The notes under the pieces were generated by a model. That model made no database searches, was not told the DNA's origin, and was given only the letters and a program-made list of their open reading frames with translations. DNA of 64,000 nucleotides from GCA-2701705 sp964342155 (GTDB taxonomy: Bacteria > Pseudomonadota > Gammaproteobacteria > GCA-002705445 > GCA-002716945), in contig CAYFEQ010000001.1 in NCBI GenBank assembly GCA_964342155.1, positions 84,651-148,650 of the forward strand, given 5' to 3'. The number at the start of each line of letters is the position of its first letter. Position 1 is the first letter of the stretch. The translations under genes were made by a program, and so were the position numbers. Below, in pieces: positions 46,149-55,092 of this stretch.

Positions 46149-46217
46149 ATGTTAATTAGTATATTTATACGTTCGGATTTTTTACTGCAAACTCACCTGC
46201 TGAAGTTGTCTAAATAA
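46149..46217 (+). CDS. Possible leucine-rich leader peptide upstream of leuA
   Basis: A 22-codon ATG-to-TAA frame ends 36 bases before leuA. Six of the 22 residues are Leu, with two Leu-Leu pairs (DFLLQTHLLKL). Leucine-rich leader peptides control leu operons by attenuation in enterobacteria. I see only weak A/T stems after it (GTAAA/TTTAC) and no T-run terminator, so classical attenuation is not shown. It may be a chance frame. Confidence 0.3.
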   Translation: MLISIFIRSDFLLQTHLLKLSK

Positions 46218-46253
46218 CTTTAGTAAACTTTATCAATTTACCAATTAACAGTC

Positions 46254-47795
46254 ATGAAAGATAATAAATTAATCATATTTGATACTACCCTAAGAGACGG
46301 AGAACAAAGTCCTGGAGCATCAATGGATATTGATGAAAAACTCCAGATTGCATTGGCTTTAGAAGATCTTAATGTTGATATTATTGAAGCAGGATTTCCA
46401 ATTGCCAGCAAAGGTGATTTTAATGCGGTAGCTCAAATTTCTAAAACAATTAAAAAATCAACAGTTTGTGGGCTTGCCCGTTCACTAGAAAAAGATATTA
46501 TTGCTGCTGCAGAAGCGCTCTCAAAAGCAAAAAGGAAAAGAATTCATACATTTATTGCAACATCACCTATACACATGGAAAAGAAATTGAAGATGTCACC
46601 AGAAGAAGTTTTGGAATGTGCAGTTAAATCAATTAAATTGGCTAAGAGTTTTACAGATGATGTTGAATTTTCACCAGAAGATGCAGGCCGTTCAGATTTA
46701 GGATTCTTATGTTCTGTAATAGAAGCTGCAATTGAGGCAGGAGCTAACACGATTAATATTCCTGACACAGTAGGTTATAATTTACCTCACCAATTTGGTG
46801 ATCTGATAAAAAATATAATTGAAGGCGTAAATAATTCTGATAAAGCTATATTTTCTGTTCATTGTCATAATGATTTAGGGTTGGCTGTTGGCAATTCTTT
46901 ATCAGCAGTTTTAAATGGAGCCCGTCAAGTTGAATGTACAATTAATGGGTTAGGTGAAAGAGCAGGAAATGCTGCATTAGAAGAAATTGCAATGACTGTA
47001 CGAACACGACAAGATATTTTTAAATGCGATACATCTATAAATACAAGAAAAATAATGAAATGTTCAAGATTGGTTTCAAGCATAACCGGTTTTCCGGTAC
47101 AACCAAATAAAGCTATAGTTGGAAAAAATGCTTTTGCTCATGAGTCAGGGATACATCAAGATGGTGTAATTAAATCACGCGAAACATATGAAATAATGAG
47201 AGCCGAAGATGTTGGCTTAGTCAGCAATTCTCTTGTTTTGGGTAAACATTCAGGAAGAAATGCATTCAGACAAAAACTGAATGAATTAAATATACCTATA
47301 GATGGAGAAAAACAACTTGATAATATATTTTTTAAATTTAAAGAATTAGCGGATAAGAAACATGATATTTTTGATGAAGATATTATAAGGCTTTCAAATA
47401 ATCAAGAAATAACAAATACCCACATTAAATTTAATTATATGAATGTTGTTACTGAAAGTGGACAAAAACCATCTGCATTAATTAAGTTAGAGGTTGATGG
47501 AAAATCCATTGAATCAAGTTGCACTGGGGATGGAGCTGTTGATGCAGCGTATAATGCAATTGAGGATATTGTAAAAAGTAAATGTAAACTTCTTCTTTAT
47601 TCTGTAAATAATATAACTTCAGGGACAGATGCATTAGGAGAGGTAACAGTTAGAATATCTAAAAATAATAATGTAGTTAATGGGCATGGAGCTGATACAG
47701 ATATTGTTAAAGCATCAGTTTTAGCATTTATTAATGCGCTTAATAAATTACAACAGAATCCAGATTTAGCTATTAGTAAAAAAAGAGGGGTTTAG
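46254..47795 (+). CDS. leuA: 2-isopropylmalate synthase
   Basis: LeuA condenses ketoisovalerate with acetyl-CoA, the first committed step to leucine. FDTTLRDGEQSPGASM near residue 8 is the diagnostic motif with the metal-binding Asp. HCHNDLGLAVGNSLSA near residue 203 provides the His pair. The C-terminal regulatory domain (about 390-513) is present, so leucine feedback is likely. The length of 513 residues is normal. A 146-base gap before it may hold a leader region. Confidence 0.95.
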   Translation: MKDNKLIIFDTTLRDGEQSPGASMDIDEKLQIALALEDLNVDIIEAGFPIASKGDFNAVAQISKTIKKSTVCGLARSLEKDIIAAAEALSKAKRKRIHTFIATSPIHMEKKLKMSPEEVLECAVKSIKLAKSFTDDVEFSPEDAGRSDLGFLCSVIEAAIEAGANTINIPDTVGYNLPHQFGDLIKNIIEGVNNSDKAIFSVHCHNDLGLAVGNSLSAVLNGARQVECTINGLGERAGNAALEEIAMTVRTRQDIFKCDTSINTRKIMKCSRLVSSITGFPVQPNKAIVGKNAFAHESGIHQDGVIKSRETYEIMRAEDVGLVSNSLVLGKHSGRNAFRQKLNELNIPIDGEKQLDNIFFKFKELADKKHDIFDEDIIRLSNNQEITNTHIKFNYMNVVTESGQKPSALIKLEVDGKSIESSCTGDGAVDAAYNAIEDIVKSKCKLLLYSVNNITSGTDALGEVTVRISKNNNVVNGHGADTDIVKASVLAFINALNKLQQNPDLAISKKRGV

Positions 47796-47799
47796 TTAA

Positions 47800-48453
47800 A
47801 TGGAAGAGCTCAAACATTATTTTAATGAAATGGACATAGAAACATTCTGGTATAAGCATCAACACAAACAAAAATCAATAGAACAGGCAAAAACAAATCT
47901 AATATCATTAAATAATATTGTATCTGTTTGTGAGAATTGTGACTTACATAGAACTAGAACCAATACTGTATTTGGTGAAGGAAATGAATCAGCAAAAATT
48001 CTATTTATTGGAGAGGCTCCTGGTAGAGATGAAGATAAGCAAGGAAAACCATTTGTGGGTCGTGCTGGAAAGCTTTTGACGGAAATAATCTCCTCAATTA
48101 ATTTAACAAGGGAGGATATTTATATTGCTAATACTGTTAAATGCAGGCCTCCAAATAATAGAAATCCTGAAGAAAAAGAGGTTGAAGCTTGTTCAGATTA
48201 TTTAGAACAACAAATAGATTTAATTAAACCAAAAGTAATTGTGCTGCTAGGGAAAATAGCCGCTAATAGGGTTTTAAAAATTGATCAACCTATTGGTGAA
48301 TTAAGAAAAAAGATATTTATAATCAAACCTAAAAATATTCCCACCATCATCTTTTATCATCCAGCATATATACTTAGAAGCCCAAAAGAAAAAAAGAAAG
48401 TATGGGAAGACTTATTATTCCTAAAATCTGTTTTGAAAGAAAATGATTGCTAA
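47800..48453 (+). CDS. Uracil-DNA glycosylase, family 4 (iron-sulfur type)
   Basis: This enzyme removes uracil from DNA. CENCDLHRTRT near residue 46 gives two cluster Cys; CRPPNNRNPEEKEVEAC near residue 115 gives the other two of the [4Fe-4S] site. The active-site motif GEAPGRDEDKQGKPFVGRAG is near residue 73 and HPAYILRSP near residue 187. The length of 217 residues fits. It overlaps rimI by 11 bases, a pairing seen in many proteobacteria. Confidence 0.92.
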   Translation: MEELKHYFNEMDIETFWYKHQHKQKSIEQAKTNLISLNNIVSVCENCDLHRTRTNTVFGEGNESAKILFIGEAPGRDEDKQGKPFVGRAGKLLTEIISSINLTREDIYIANTVKCRPPNNRNPEEKEVEACSDYLEQQIDLIKPKVIVLLGKIAANRVLKIDQPIGELRKKIFIIKPKNIPTIIFYHPAYILRSPKEKKKVWEDLLFLKSVLKENDC

Positions 48454-48919
48454 AGTTTCACAATTTATTGAATTAAGAGAAATGAACCAGGAAGACCTAT
48501 TTCAGGTTAAAAGCCTAGAAAGGATTTCATATGATTTTCCTTGGTCTGATAAGATCCTAGAAGACTGTTTATTTTATAATTATGATTGTTATGTGGCGTC
48601 TCACCAAAATCAAGTTTTTGGCTACCTTATTTCTAAGATTGCTTTTCCTGAAAGTCATATATTAAATTTAACTGTAGATAAGAATTATAGAAATAACGGG
48701 ATTGGTTCACAGCTTTTAGATTTAGTTCTTTCTAAATCAAGCTTAATTGGATCAAATGCAGTTTTTTTGGAAACACGTAAAACCAATAAATCTGCTATAT
48801 ATCTATATAATAAATATGAGTTCAAACAGGTTGGAGTACGAGCTAACTATTATAAAACTAAGGATGGCAGAGAAGATGCGCTTGTCTATTGTAAAAAATT
48901 AAACTTCGCTAGGACTTAG
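48443..48919 (+). CDS. rimI: Ribosomal protein S18-alanine N-acetyltransferase (RimI-like)
   Basis: The GNAT fold is clear: LNLTVDKNYRNNGIGSQLL near residue 73 is the acetyl-CoA loop (usually RxxGxG/A), and NKSAIYLYNKYEFKQVG near residue 115 is typical of RimI. The length of 158 residues fits. It starts inside the glycosylase gene. Its 3' end overlaps the convergent bolA gene by 21 bases. Confidence 0.87.
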   Translation: MIAKVSQFIELREMNQEDLFQVKSLERISYDFPWSDKILEDCLFYNYDCYVASHQNQVFGYLISKIAFPESHILNLTVDKNYRNNGIGSQLLDLVLSKSSLIGSNAVFLETRKTNKSAIYLYNKYEFKQVGVRANYYKTKDGREDALVYCKKLNFART

Positions 48920-49165
48920 AGCTTTTATTGATAATGCGTGAATTTCTGTTTTCATGAGTATATCTAAGGCCTGATATATTATTTTATGTCTTTCCACATG
49001 AGTTTTCCCTTCAAACTCCTGAGAGACTATCAATAAATCAAAATGACCACCAGATTTCGCGCCCGCATGCCCAACATGTAAATGTCCTTGATCTTTAATA
49101 TCAATTTTGACTGGATTGAGAAATTCGAGACTTTTTTTAATTAAATTTATCCTCTTTTCAGTCAT
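48899..49165 (-). CDS. BolA-family protein
   Basis: The 88-residue protein has the BolA fold pattern: HVGHAGAKSGGHFDLLIVSQ near residue 30 and HKIIYQALDILMKTEIHALS near residue 60. BolA proteins pair with monothiol glutaredoxins in iron-sulfur trafficking or act as regulators of stress morphology. A typical BolA lacks the extra Cys of IbaG-type relatives. The gene overlaps rimI tail to tail by 21 bases. Confidence 0.87.
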   Translation of the reverse strand: MTEKRINLIKKSLEFLNPVKIDIKDQGHLHVGHAGAKSGGHFDLLIVSQEFEGKTHVERHKIIYQALDILMKTEIHALSIKALSPSEV

Positions 49166-49263
49166 ACTGTTATTATATTAAAAAGTCATGTGTTTACATA
49201 GCAGAATGTCTGTTTTTGATGATTATGCTAAGATTGGAATGGAGGAAATAGCGGTAAGCTAAT

Positions 49264-50265
49264 ATGAGTAAAAAAATAGTTTTTTCGGGCGTGCAACCAT
49301 CGGGTGAAATCCACTTAGGAAACTATTTAGGAGCTTTAAAGCAATTTGTTAAACTTCAACATGACAATGACTGTATCTTTTCTATAGTTGACTTACATGC
49401 AATTACTGTTTGGCAAGACCCAAAGTCTCTAGCAAACAAAAAAAGAGAAGTGCTTGCTATTTTTATCGCTTGCGGCTTAATTCCAGAAAAAAATACTATT
49501 TTTAATCAATCTCAGGTCAGTGAACACACTCATCTTGCTTGGTATCTTAATTGTACAGCAAGAGTAGGTTGGTTAAATAGGATGACACAATTTAAAGACA
49601 AAGCCGGAAAGAACAAGGAGATTGCATCAGTTGGATTGTACACATACCCGATATTAATGGCGGCAGATATATTATTATATAATGCTACTCATGTACCGGT
49701 AGGCGATGATCAAAAACAACACCTTGAATTAGTCAGAGATATCGCCCAAAAATTTAATAATGACTACAAACGAGACTATTTTACCCTTCCTGAACCCCTA
49801 GTAAGTAAGATGGCTCCACGAATCATGAGTCTTCGTGATGGGTCTAAAAAAATGAGTAAATCTGATCCTTCTGAGCAGTCAAGAATCATGATGACTGACT
49901 CTAATGATCAGATTGTTAAAAAAATTATGAAAGCGAAGACTGACTCATTAAAAATGCCAGATACTTTAGAATCAGCTGAAAAAAGACCTGAGATATCAAA
50001 TCTAATTAATATTTTTGTTTCATGTTCTCAAACGGATAAACAAAAAGTTATTGATGATTTTGCTTCAAAAGAAATATCAACATTTAAGAAAGAATTAATA
50101 AATATAATTACTAGCACGGTTGAACCAATTGCTTTAGAAACAAAGAAACTAATCAACAACCAAGATTTTTTAGATAATATACTCTTAGATGGAGCAAAAA
50201 AAGCAAAATTAATTGCTACAAAGTCAATTTTGGAAATAGAAAAAATTATTGGGGTTACATATTAA
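49264..50265 (+). CDS. trpS: Tryptophanyl-tRNA synthetase
   Basis: TrpS charges tRNA-Trp. SGVQPSGEIHLGNYLGAL near residue 8 includes the HIGH-like motif HLGN, and KKMSKSDPSEQSR near residue 195 is the KMSKS loop. The length of 333 residues is normal. A reading frame of 18 codons ends one base before its ATG (49206-49262) and carries a GGAGG within it, so the real ribosome site may serve that frame or the gene. It is followed 6 bases later by scpA. Confidence 0.94.
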   Translation: MSKKIVFSGVQPSGEIHLGNYLGALKQFVKLQHDNDCIFSIVDLHAITVWQDPKSLANKKREVLAIFIACGLIPEKNTIFNQSQVSEHTHLAWYLNCTARVGWLNRMTQFKDKAGKNKEIASVGLYTYPILMAADILLYNATHVPVGDDQKQHLELVRDIAQKFNNDYKRDYFTLPEPLVSKMAPRIMSLRDGSKKMSKSDPSEQSRIMMTDSNDQIVKKIMKAKTDSLKMPDTLESAEKRPEISNLINIFVSCSQTDKQKVIDDFASKEISTFKKELINIITSTVEPIALETKKLINNQDFLDNILLDGAKKAKLIATKSILEIEKIIGVTY

Positions 50266-50271
50266 ATAAGT

Positions 50272-51054
50272 ATGATTGAAGATAATAAATTTAATGCGTC
50301 AATCAAAGGTAGATTAATTACTGAAATACCTGAAGATTTATTTATTCCACCTGATGCCTTAAGAGTTATATTAGAAGAATTTGAAGGACCCTTAGATTTG
50401 TTACTATATTTAATAAAAAAACAAAATATTGATATTGTGGATATCCCAATACTTCCAATTACTGAACAATATGTTGAATATATCCGAATGATGGAGTCTA
50501 TGAAATTTGAATTAGCATCTGATTACCTTGTAATGGCATCAACTCTTGCAGAAATAAAGTCTCGTATGCTTATACCTCATGATGATGAAGATGAAGATGA
50601 AGAAGACCCTCGTGCAAATCTTGTGAGACGTTTATTAGAATATCAGAAATATAAAGATCTGAGCACTGAGATAGATTCTATTTCTAGAGTAGATAGAGAC
50701 ACATTTTTAGCATCTGGAATCATCGTTCACTTTAAGAAAAAAGATATAGAGCCGACAATAGAAATCTCACAGCTAGAAGAAATATTTACAGATGTTTTAA
50801 GAAGAGCCGATATTTTAGCATCCCATGATATCCATTCAGAACCATTGTCTGTTAGAGAAAGGATGTCAGATATCTTGGAATCTCTCACCAATAATGATGC
50901 TATAAGTTTTATTGAATTCTTCGATATAACAGAAGGTAGGATGGGCGTAGTCGTAACTTTTCTAGCAATATTAGAATTAGTCAAAGATAATCTCATAGAG
51001 ATTTTACAAAATGAACCACATTCAGTAATTTATTTACAATTGAAAAAATCATGA
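50272..51054 (+). CDS. scpA: Segregation and condensation protein A
   Basis: ScpA is the kleisin that joins SMC heads with ScpB to compact the chromosome. The opening FEGPLDLLLYLIKKQNIDIVD near residue 37 is cut here to its core FEGPLDLLLYLI. A long acidic run (DDEDEDEED, near residue 103) separates the N- and C-terminal winged-helix parts. The length of 260 residues is normal. It overlaps scpB by 4 bases. Gammaproteobacteria of the enterobacterial kind use MukBEF instead, so this fits a deeper lineage. Confidence 0.93.
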   Translation: MIEDNKFNASIKGRLITEIPEDLFIPPDALRVILEEFEGPLDLLLYLIKKQNIDIVDIPILPITEQYVEYIRMMESMKFELASDYLVMASTLAEIKSRMLIPHDDEDEDEEDPRANLVRRLLEYQKYKDLSTEIDSISRVDRDTFLASGIIVHFKKKDIEPTIEISQLEEIFTDVLRRADILASHDIHSEPLSVRERMSDILESLTNNDAISFIEFFDITEGRMGVVVTFLAILELVKDNLIEILQNEPHSVIYLQLKKS

Positions 51055-51578
51055 CAGACTCAAAATCTAATAAGAATATTATAGAAGCTGCTCTTTTTGC
51101 ATCCCATGACCCACTAACATTACAGGAGTTAGCTAATTTATTTGAAAATAAAAAACTTTCAAAAAATAAAATTCGAGAAATAATTGAGGACTTGAACAAA
51201 GATTATGCTGATAGAGCATTTGAGGTATCTATGGTAGCTAGCGGCTATAGGATACAGATTAGAGAAGGTTATGATGAATGGTTAAGTAAGCTCAATAACA
51301 TGCCATCTAATAGATATTCAAAGGCTTTCCTTGAAACCCTTGTTATTATTGCATATAGACAACCTGTCACTAGAGGTGATATTGAAAATATAAGAGGGGT
51401 ATCTGTCAATCCTCATATTATACGCGGTCTAATTGAAAGAGAATGGGTTAAAGTTGTCGGTCACAAAGAAACTCCCGGAAAACCAGAATTATTGGCCACG
51501 ACAAAAAAATTCTTAGATTATTTTAATCTAAAGAAATTGAGTGAATTGCCAGTTATTAAAGAAGAAGAAAGTTTATAG
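51051..51578 (+). CDS. scpB: Segregation and condensation protein B
   Basis: ScpB dimers bind the ScpA linker. The sequence has two winged-helix units: EAALFASHDPLTLQELANLF near residue 12 and ALETLVIIAYRQPVTRGDIE-like text (here FLETLVIIAYRQPVTRGDIE) near residue 89. GLIEREWVKVVGHKETPGKP near residue 124 is also conserved. The length of 175 residues is usual. It abuts the convergent moaB gene. Confidence 0.93.
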   Translation: MTDSKSNKNIIEAALFASHDPLTLQELANLFENKKLSKNKIREIIEDLNKDYADRAFEVSMVASGYRIQIREGYDEWLSKLNNMPSNRYSKAFLETLVIIAYRQPVTRGDIENIRGVSVNPHIIRGLIEREWVKVVGHKETPGKPELLATTKKFLDYFNLKKLSELPVIKEEESL

Positions 51579-52091
51579 TTATTCTTTTAATCTTGGCATT
51601 AACATAACAAGATTACATGGCTTTGTATTACTATTTAGCTGATGTTGAATTATCTTCTCCCAAGCTGTAATACATGCATCAGTTGAACCAGGCAGAACAA
51701 AGATAAAGGTAGAATTTGCTACGCCAGCTAATGAACGAGTCTGTAATGAAGAAGTTTTAATTTTTTCATAAGAAAGTGATCGAAATATTTCTCCAAATCC
51801 ATCAATTTCCTTATCAAGTAATGGTTTTATAGCCTCTGGCGTACCGTCGCTTCCAGTTATTCCAGTTCCTCCATTAGTTACAATAACGTCTATATTTTTG
51901 TCTAATATAAAATTAGATGTTGCAGCTCTTATTTCATAAATATCATCAGGCACTATTATTTTTTTCTTAACATTATGACCAGCTTTTTTAATCAAACTAG
52001 TTAACTTTATTCCAGATTTATCTGTCTTAATTGTTCGTGAGTCTGAGATAGTTATAATTACAATATTTAGTTTTTTCATTCTCTTTACCAT
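51579..52091 (-). CDS. moaB: Molybdopterin adenylyltransferase-like protein (MoaB/Mog)
   Basis: MoaB-type proteins bind molybdopterin and are related to the adenylyltransferase Mog. VTNGGTGITGSDGTPEAIKP near residue 88 is the conserved substrate loop, and FVLPGSTDACITAWEKII near residue 130 fits the family. The 170 residues include an N-terminal MVKRMKK; a start at the Met at residue 5 is also possible. No other molybdenum cofactor gene is nearby, so the pathway is not confirmed from here. Confidence 0.86.
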   Translation of the reverse strand: MVKRMKKLNIVIITISDSRTIKTDKSGIKLTSLIKKAGHNVKKKIIVPDDIYEIRAATSNFILDKNIDVIVTNGGTGITGSDGTPEAIKPLLDKEIDGFGEIFRSLSYEKIKTSSLQTRSLAGVANSTFIFVLPGSTDACITAWEKIIQHQLNSNTKPCNLVMLMPRLKE

Positions 52092-52142
52092 ATGGATAAA
52101 TTAATATAATAAATTATTAGTTAAATGTGAAGTTTATTATAG

Positions 52143-52634
52143 TCAATTCTTAATTTGAACATAAAAAGCTCCATTCCCACCATGATTGGTTGCCAAACAA
52201 AAAGCTTCAACAATAGGACATTTTTTCAACATGACAAAAACTAATTTTTTTAAAGGTGATATGCTTTCAGTCCCTTTACCAGTGATGATTAATATTTGTC
52301 TGATATTATTATAAAAACACTTTTCTAGATGTTGATTAATATTTAACTGGGCTGTTTTAATGTTTTCTCCATGTAAGTCAATTGCACCTTCTTTGAAGTC
52401 ATAATCGCGTTTTATTTTCTTTAATTTATTTAATATGCTTATTTGAATCCCAGGTCTATACCATTCTAATTGGTCTTCTGATACTTCTTCATCAATATCT
52501 TCTTGATTTAGGACGATATTATCAAATTGTTTTATTTGAGAAACATTTTCGTTTGAATACTTCTCATCAAGAACTTCATTTATTTCTAGTTTAGTTTCAG
52601 ATAAAAGTTTTTCAAATTCACTTTTTTTTGTCAT
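52143..52634 (-). CDS. Smr-domain protein
   Basis: The C-terminal half (about residues 80-163) is an Smr domain: IDLHGENIKTAQLNI, IITGKGTES and NHGGNGAFYV show the LDxHG, GxG and GGxGA motifs. Smr proteins are nucleases acting on DNA or stalled-ribosome mRNA. The N-terminal half is charged and low in similarity. It is divergent from surE. The length of 163 residues fits stand-alone bacterial SmrA/SmrB proteins; the subgroup is not clear. Confidence 0.85.
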   Translation of the reverse strand: MTKKSEFEKLLSETKLEINEVLDEKYSNENVSQIKQFDNIVLNQEDIDEEVSEDQLEWYRPGIQISILNKLKKIKRDYDFKEGAIDLHGENIKTAQLNINQHLEKCFYNNIRQILIITGKGTESISPLKKLVFVMLKKCPIVEAFCLATNHGGNGAFYVQIKN

Positions 52635-52704
52635 AATATTTTCTCATACTATTTCCTATATTATTGAGTATAATGTAGTTTAAGTATTTTATACGATTAA
52701 TTTC

Positions 52705-53442
52705 ATGAAAATATTACTCTCTAATGACGATGGATTTAAATCAAAAGGCTTATTAATTCTAGAGAATTCCCTGTCAAAATATGGATCTGTCATGGTGGTG
52801 GTACCAAAAAAGAATGTTAGTGCATGTAGCAGCTCATTATCTGTCCACTCTGATGTAAAATTAAAAAAAATTGATTCTAATCACTATATAATTGATGGAA
52901 CAGCAACTGATTGTGTTCATATTGCAACTAGAGGAATTTTAAAAAAGATGCCAGACATTGTCTTTTCTGGTATAAATTTTGGTTCAAATCTTGGAGATGA
53001 TGTGATTTACTCCGGCACAGTAGCAGCTGCTATAGAAGGAAGGTTTTGTAAATTTGCACCAATTGCCATATCTATTACATCTAAAAAACCTAAAAATATT
53101 TTAGATTTGGATCTTAAAATAGATATGATTTTAGATATTTTTTTTAATGATATTTGCAGAATGCAAAATATATTTAATGTAAATATTCCTGATATACCAT
53201 TTAGTAAAATTAAAGGAATAAAATTTACAACACTAGGGTTCAGAACTATGCCTCAAAGAGCAAAAAAAATAAAAAAAAACAATAATACCTATTTCTCTAT
53301 TGGAGCCGTTGGAAAAAACATGTGCAAAACAAAAAGTTCTGATTTTGCTGCAGTTCAATCTGGCTATATTTCTATAACACCCTTGTCTATCGATATGTGT
53401 GATTTTATAGCTTTAAAAAAACTTAAAAATTTCTATGTCTAA
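52705..53442 (+). CDS. surE: 5'-nucleotidase SurE
   Basis: SurE removes phosphate from nucleoside 5'/3'-monophosphates and polyphosphate. The opening ILLSNDDGFKSKG at residues 3-15 holds the metal-binding Asp pair, and SGINFGSNLGDDVIYSGTVA near residue 92 completes the site. The length of 245 residues is normal. It overlaps pcm by 8 bases, the standard surE-pcm pair. Confidence 0.94.
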   Translation: MKILLSNDDGFKSKGLLILENSLSKYGSVMVVVPKKNVSACSSSLSVHSDVKLKKIDSNHYIIDGTATDCVHIATRGILKKMPDIVFSGINFGSNLGDDVIYSGTVAAAIEGRFCKFAPIAISITSKKPKNILDLDLKIDMILDIFFNDICRMQNIFNVNIPDIPFSKIKGIKFTTLGFRTMPQRAKKIKKNNNTYFSIGAVGKNMCKTKSSDFAAVQSGYISITPLSIDMCDFIALKKLKNFYV

Positions 53443-54103
53443 TACACAGAATATTGTAGGTGTTGGCTTAACGTCTTTAGAAACAAGACAAAAGCTTGTT
53501 AATCGGTTAAAGAACAAAGGTATAACTAATAAGATTGTTTTAGAGATGATAAAGAACATTCCAAGACATTTATTTATTGAAACCGCACTTCGTAACAGAG
53601 CTTATGATGATGTATCTCTACCTATTGGATATAGCCAAACAATTTCTCAGCCATACATTGTAGGGAAAATGACACAATTAATTTATGAAAAAGATAATAT
53701 GCATAATGTTTTAGAAATTGGTACAGGGTGCGGCTATCAAACAGCAATCTTAGCCTCAATTTTCAAAAATGTAATTACAATAGAAAGAATAAAGCCACTT
53801 TATGATAGAGCAAATAAATCTTTGAAAAAAATGGGTTTCAAAAATATAAAATGTGTATTTGGTGATGGATTTAAAGGATCTACTAAAAACGCGCCTTTTG
53901 ATGCTATTTTAATGACTGCTGCTCCAACAGTAATTCCTGATGAATTACTTCGACAATTAAAGCCAAATGGAAGAATGATTATGCCATTAAATGAACGGGG
54001 TAAGCAGAAACTATTAAGAATAAAAAATACTAAAAATGGTATTCTTAAAAAAATAATTGATGATGTTTTATTTGTTCCTATGCTAAAAGGTACTAAAGGT
54101 TAG
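53435..54103 (+). CDS. pcm: Protein-L-isoaspartate O-methyltransferase
   Basis: Pcm repairs damaged aspartyl residues by methylating isoaspartate with SAM. VLEIGTGCGYQTAILA near residue 92 is the SAM-binding motif I, and the LPIGYSQTISQPYIVGKMTQ region near residue 61 is the substrate-recognition segment. The length of 222 residues is usual. yqaA follows 5 bases later. Confidence 0.94.
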   Translation: MSNTQNIVGVGLTSLETRQKLVNRLKNKGITNKIVLEMIKNIPRHLFIETALRNRAYDDVSLPIGYSQTISQPYIVGKMTQLIYEKDNMHNVLEIGTGCGYQTAILASIFKNVITIERIKPLYDRANKSLKKMGFKNIKCVFGDGFKGSTKNAPFDAILMTAAPTVIPDELLRQLKPNGRMIMPLNERGKQKLLRIKNTKNGILKKIIDDVLFVPMLKGTKG

Positions 54104-54108
54104 TTTAA

Positions 54109-54669
54109 ATGACATTATATTCAAAAATAATTAATTTTTTTGAAACAAGTAAATCTAAACACCTGCTTGGGTTTGTTAGTTTTATAGAGTCAATATTTTT
54201 TCCAATACCGCCAGATTTAATTTTAATTCCTATGGTTCTTTCTAAGAAATTTGATTGGATGAAACTAGCTCTTTTAACTACATTAACTTCTGTCCTCGGT
54301 GGTATCCTGGGATATTATTTAGGAATTTTTCTATTTAATGAAATCAATATATATATAATTGAGTATGGATATTTGAATGATTTCAATTTTGTTAAAAATA
54401 TCTTTATTGAATATGGGGTATTAGTTTTATTTATTTCTGGTTTCACTCCGATCCCATATAAAATATTTACTATTACAGCAGGCTTTATGGCTGTTAATAT
54501 CTTTATGTTTATTGGGGTTTCTATTATAGGTAGAGGCTTGAGATTTTACTTAGTTGCATATTTAACTAATAAATATAGAGAAGATATAAATCTTTATTTA
54601 GGTAAATATTTGTTACAAATAACAGCCTTAGTTTTAATTGTTTTCTTGATATATAAACTATATATATAA
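54109..54669 (+). CDS. YqaA/DedA-like (VTT domain) membrane protein
   Basis: The 186-residue protein has four to five hydrophobic segments and the VTT/DedA pattern: FIESIFFPIPPDLILIPMVL near residue 27 and the later FISGFTPIPYKIFTITAGF near residue 108. Family members are linked to membrane potential or lipid movement, but the substrate is uncertain. It takes the normal position after pcm. The genes nlpD and rpoS that usually follow are not found. Confidence 0.83.
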   Translation: MTLYSKIINFFETSKSKHLLGFVSFIESIFFPIPPDLILIPMVLSKKFDWMKLALLTTLTSVLGGILGYYLGIFLFNEINIYIIEYGYLNDFNFVKNIFIEYGVLVLFISGFTPIPYKIFTITAGFMAVNIFMFIGVSIIGRGLRFYLVAYLTNKYREDINLYLGKYLLQITALVLIVFLIYKLYI

Positions 54670-55023
54670 TATAGCTGACACATTCCTTCCTTCATTTAGG
54701 AGAATATTGAAAGTTTTACATGCAGAATTAGTTATCATATATTCAACGCCAATTTTTTTACGATGTATTTCACTAATTATCTCTTTTGAAGGGATAATTA
54801 TTTTATCCCCCGTTCCAAATAATATTATTTCTGGCTCTAAATTGAATACATTATCCAGGTTTTTTGGAGTAAGGTCTTTAATTTTATCAAACTCCCACTT
54901 CCTGACTTTATTATTGGATACTAGAATATTAAAATCATATACCCCTTCACCAATATAAATAATATTATTTTCATAATTCCTTATGAAATTTTTTGATATG
55001 TGCGGTTCTTGAGTAAGTTCCAT
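54658..55023 (-). CDS. Mth938-domain protein (DUF498, NDUFAF3-like)
   Basis: The 121-residue protein has the pattern of the Mth938 family: a strand-rich core, the PEIILFGTGDKIIIPS stretch near residue 63 and a GVEYMITNSACKTFNILL helix near residue 92. The human relative NDUFAF3 aids complex I assembly; the role in bacteria is not established. Its end overlaps the convergent yqaA gene by 12 bases. Confidence 0.82.
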   Translation of the reverse strand: MELTQEPHISKNFIRNYENNIIYIGEGVYDFNILVSNNKVRKWEFDKIKDLTPKNLDNVFNLEPEIILFGTGDKIIIPSKEIISEIHRKKIGVEYMITNSACKTFNILLNEGRNVSAILYI

Positions 55024-55057
55024 ATTAATAGGAATTATAGATTAAATAATGCTAATA

Positions 55058-55063
55058 TATAAT
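55058..55063 (+). promoter_or_regulatory. Possible -10 element of hom-thrC
   Basis: TATAAT (55058-55063) with a poor TTATAG 17 bases upstream lies 29 bases before the hom ATG, in the 69-base divergent gap. It would drive hom, thrC and the small membrane frame behind them. Confidence 0.4.
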
Positions 55064-55092
55064 CTTTTATACACCTATATATTGGTATTTAT

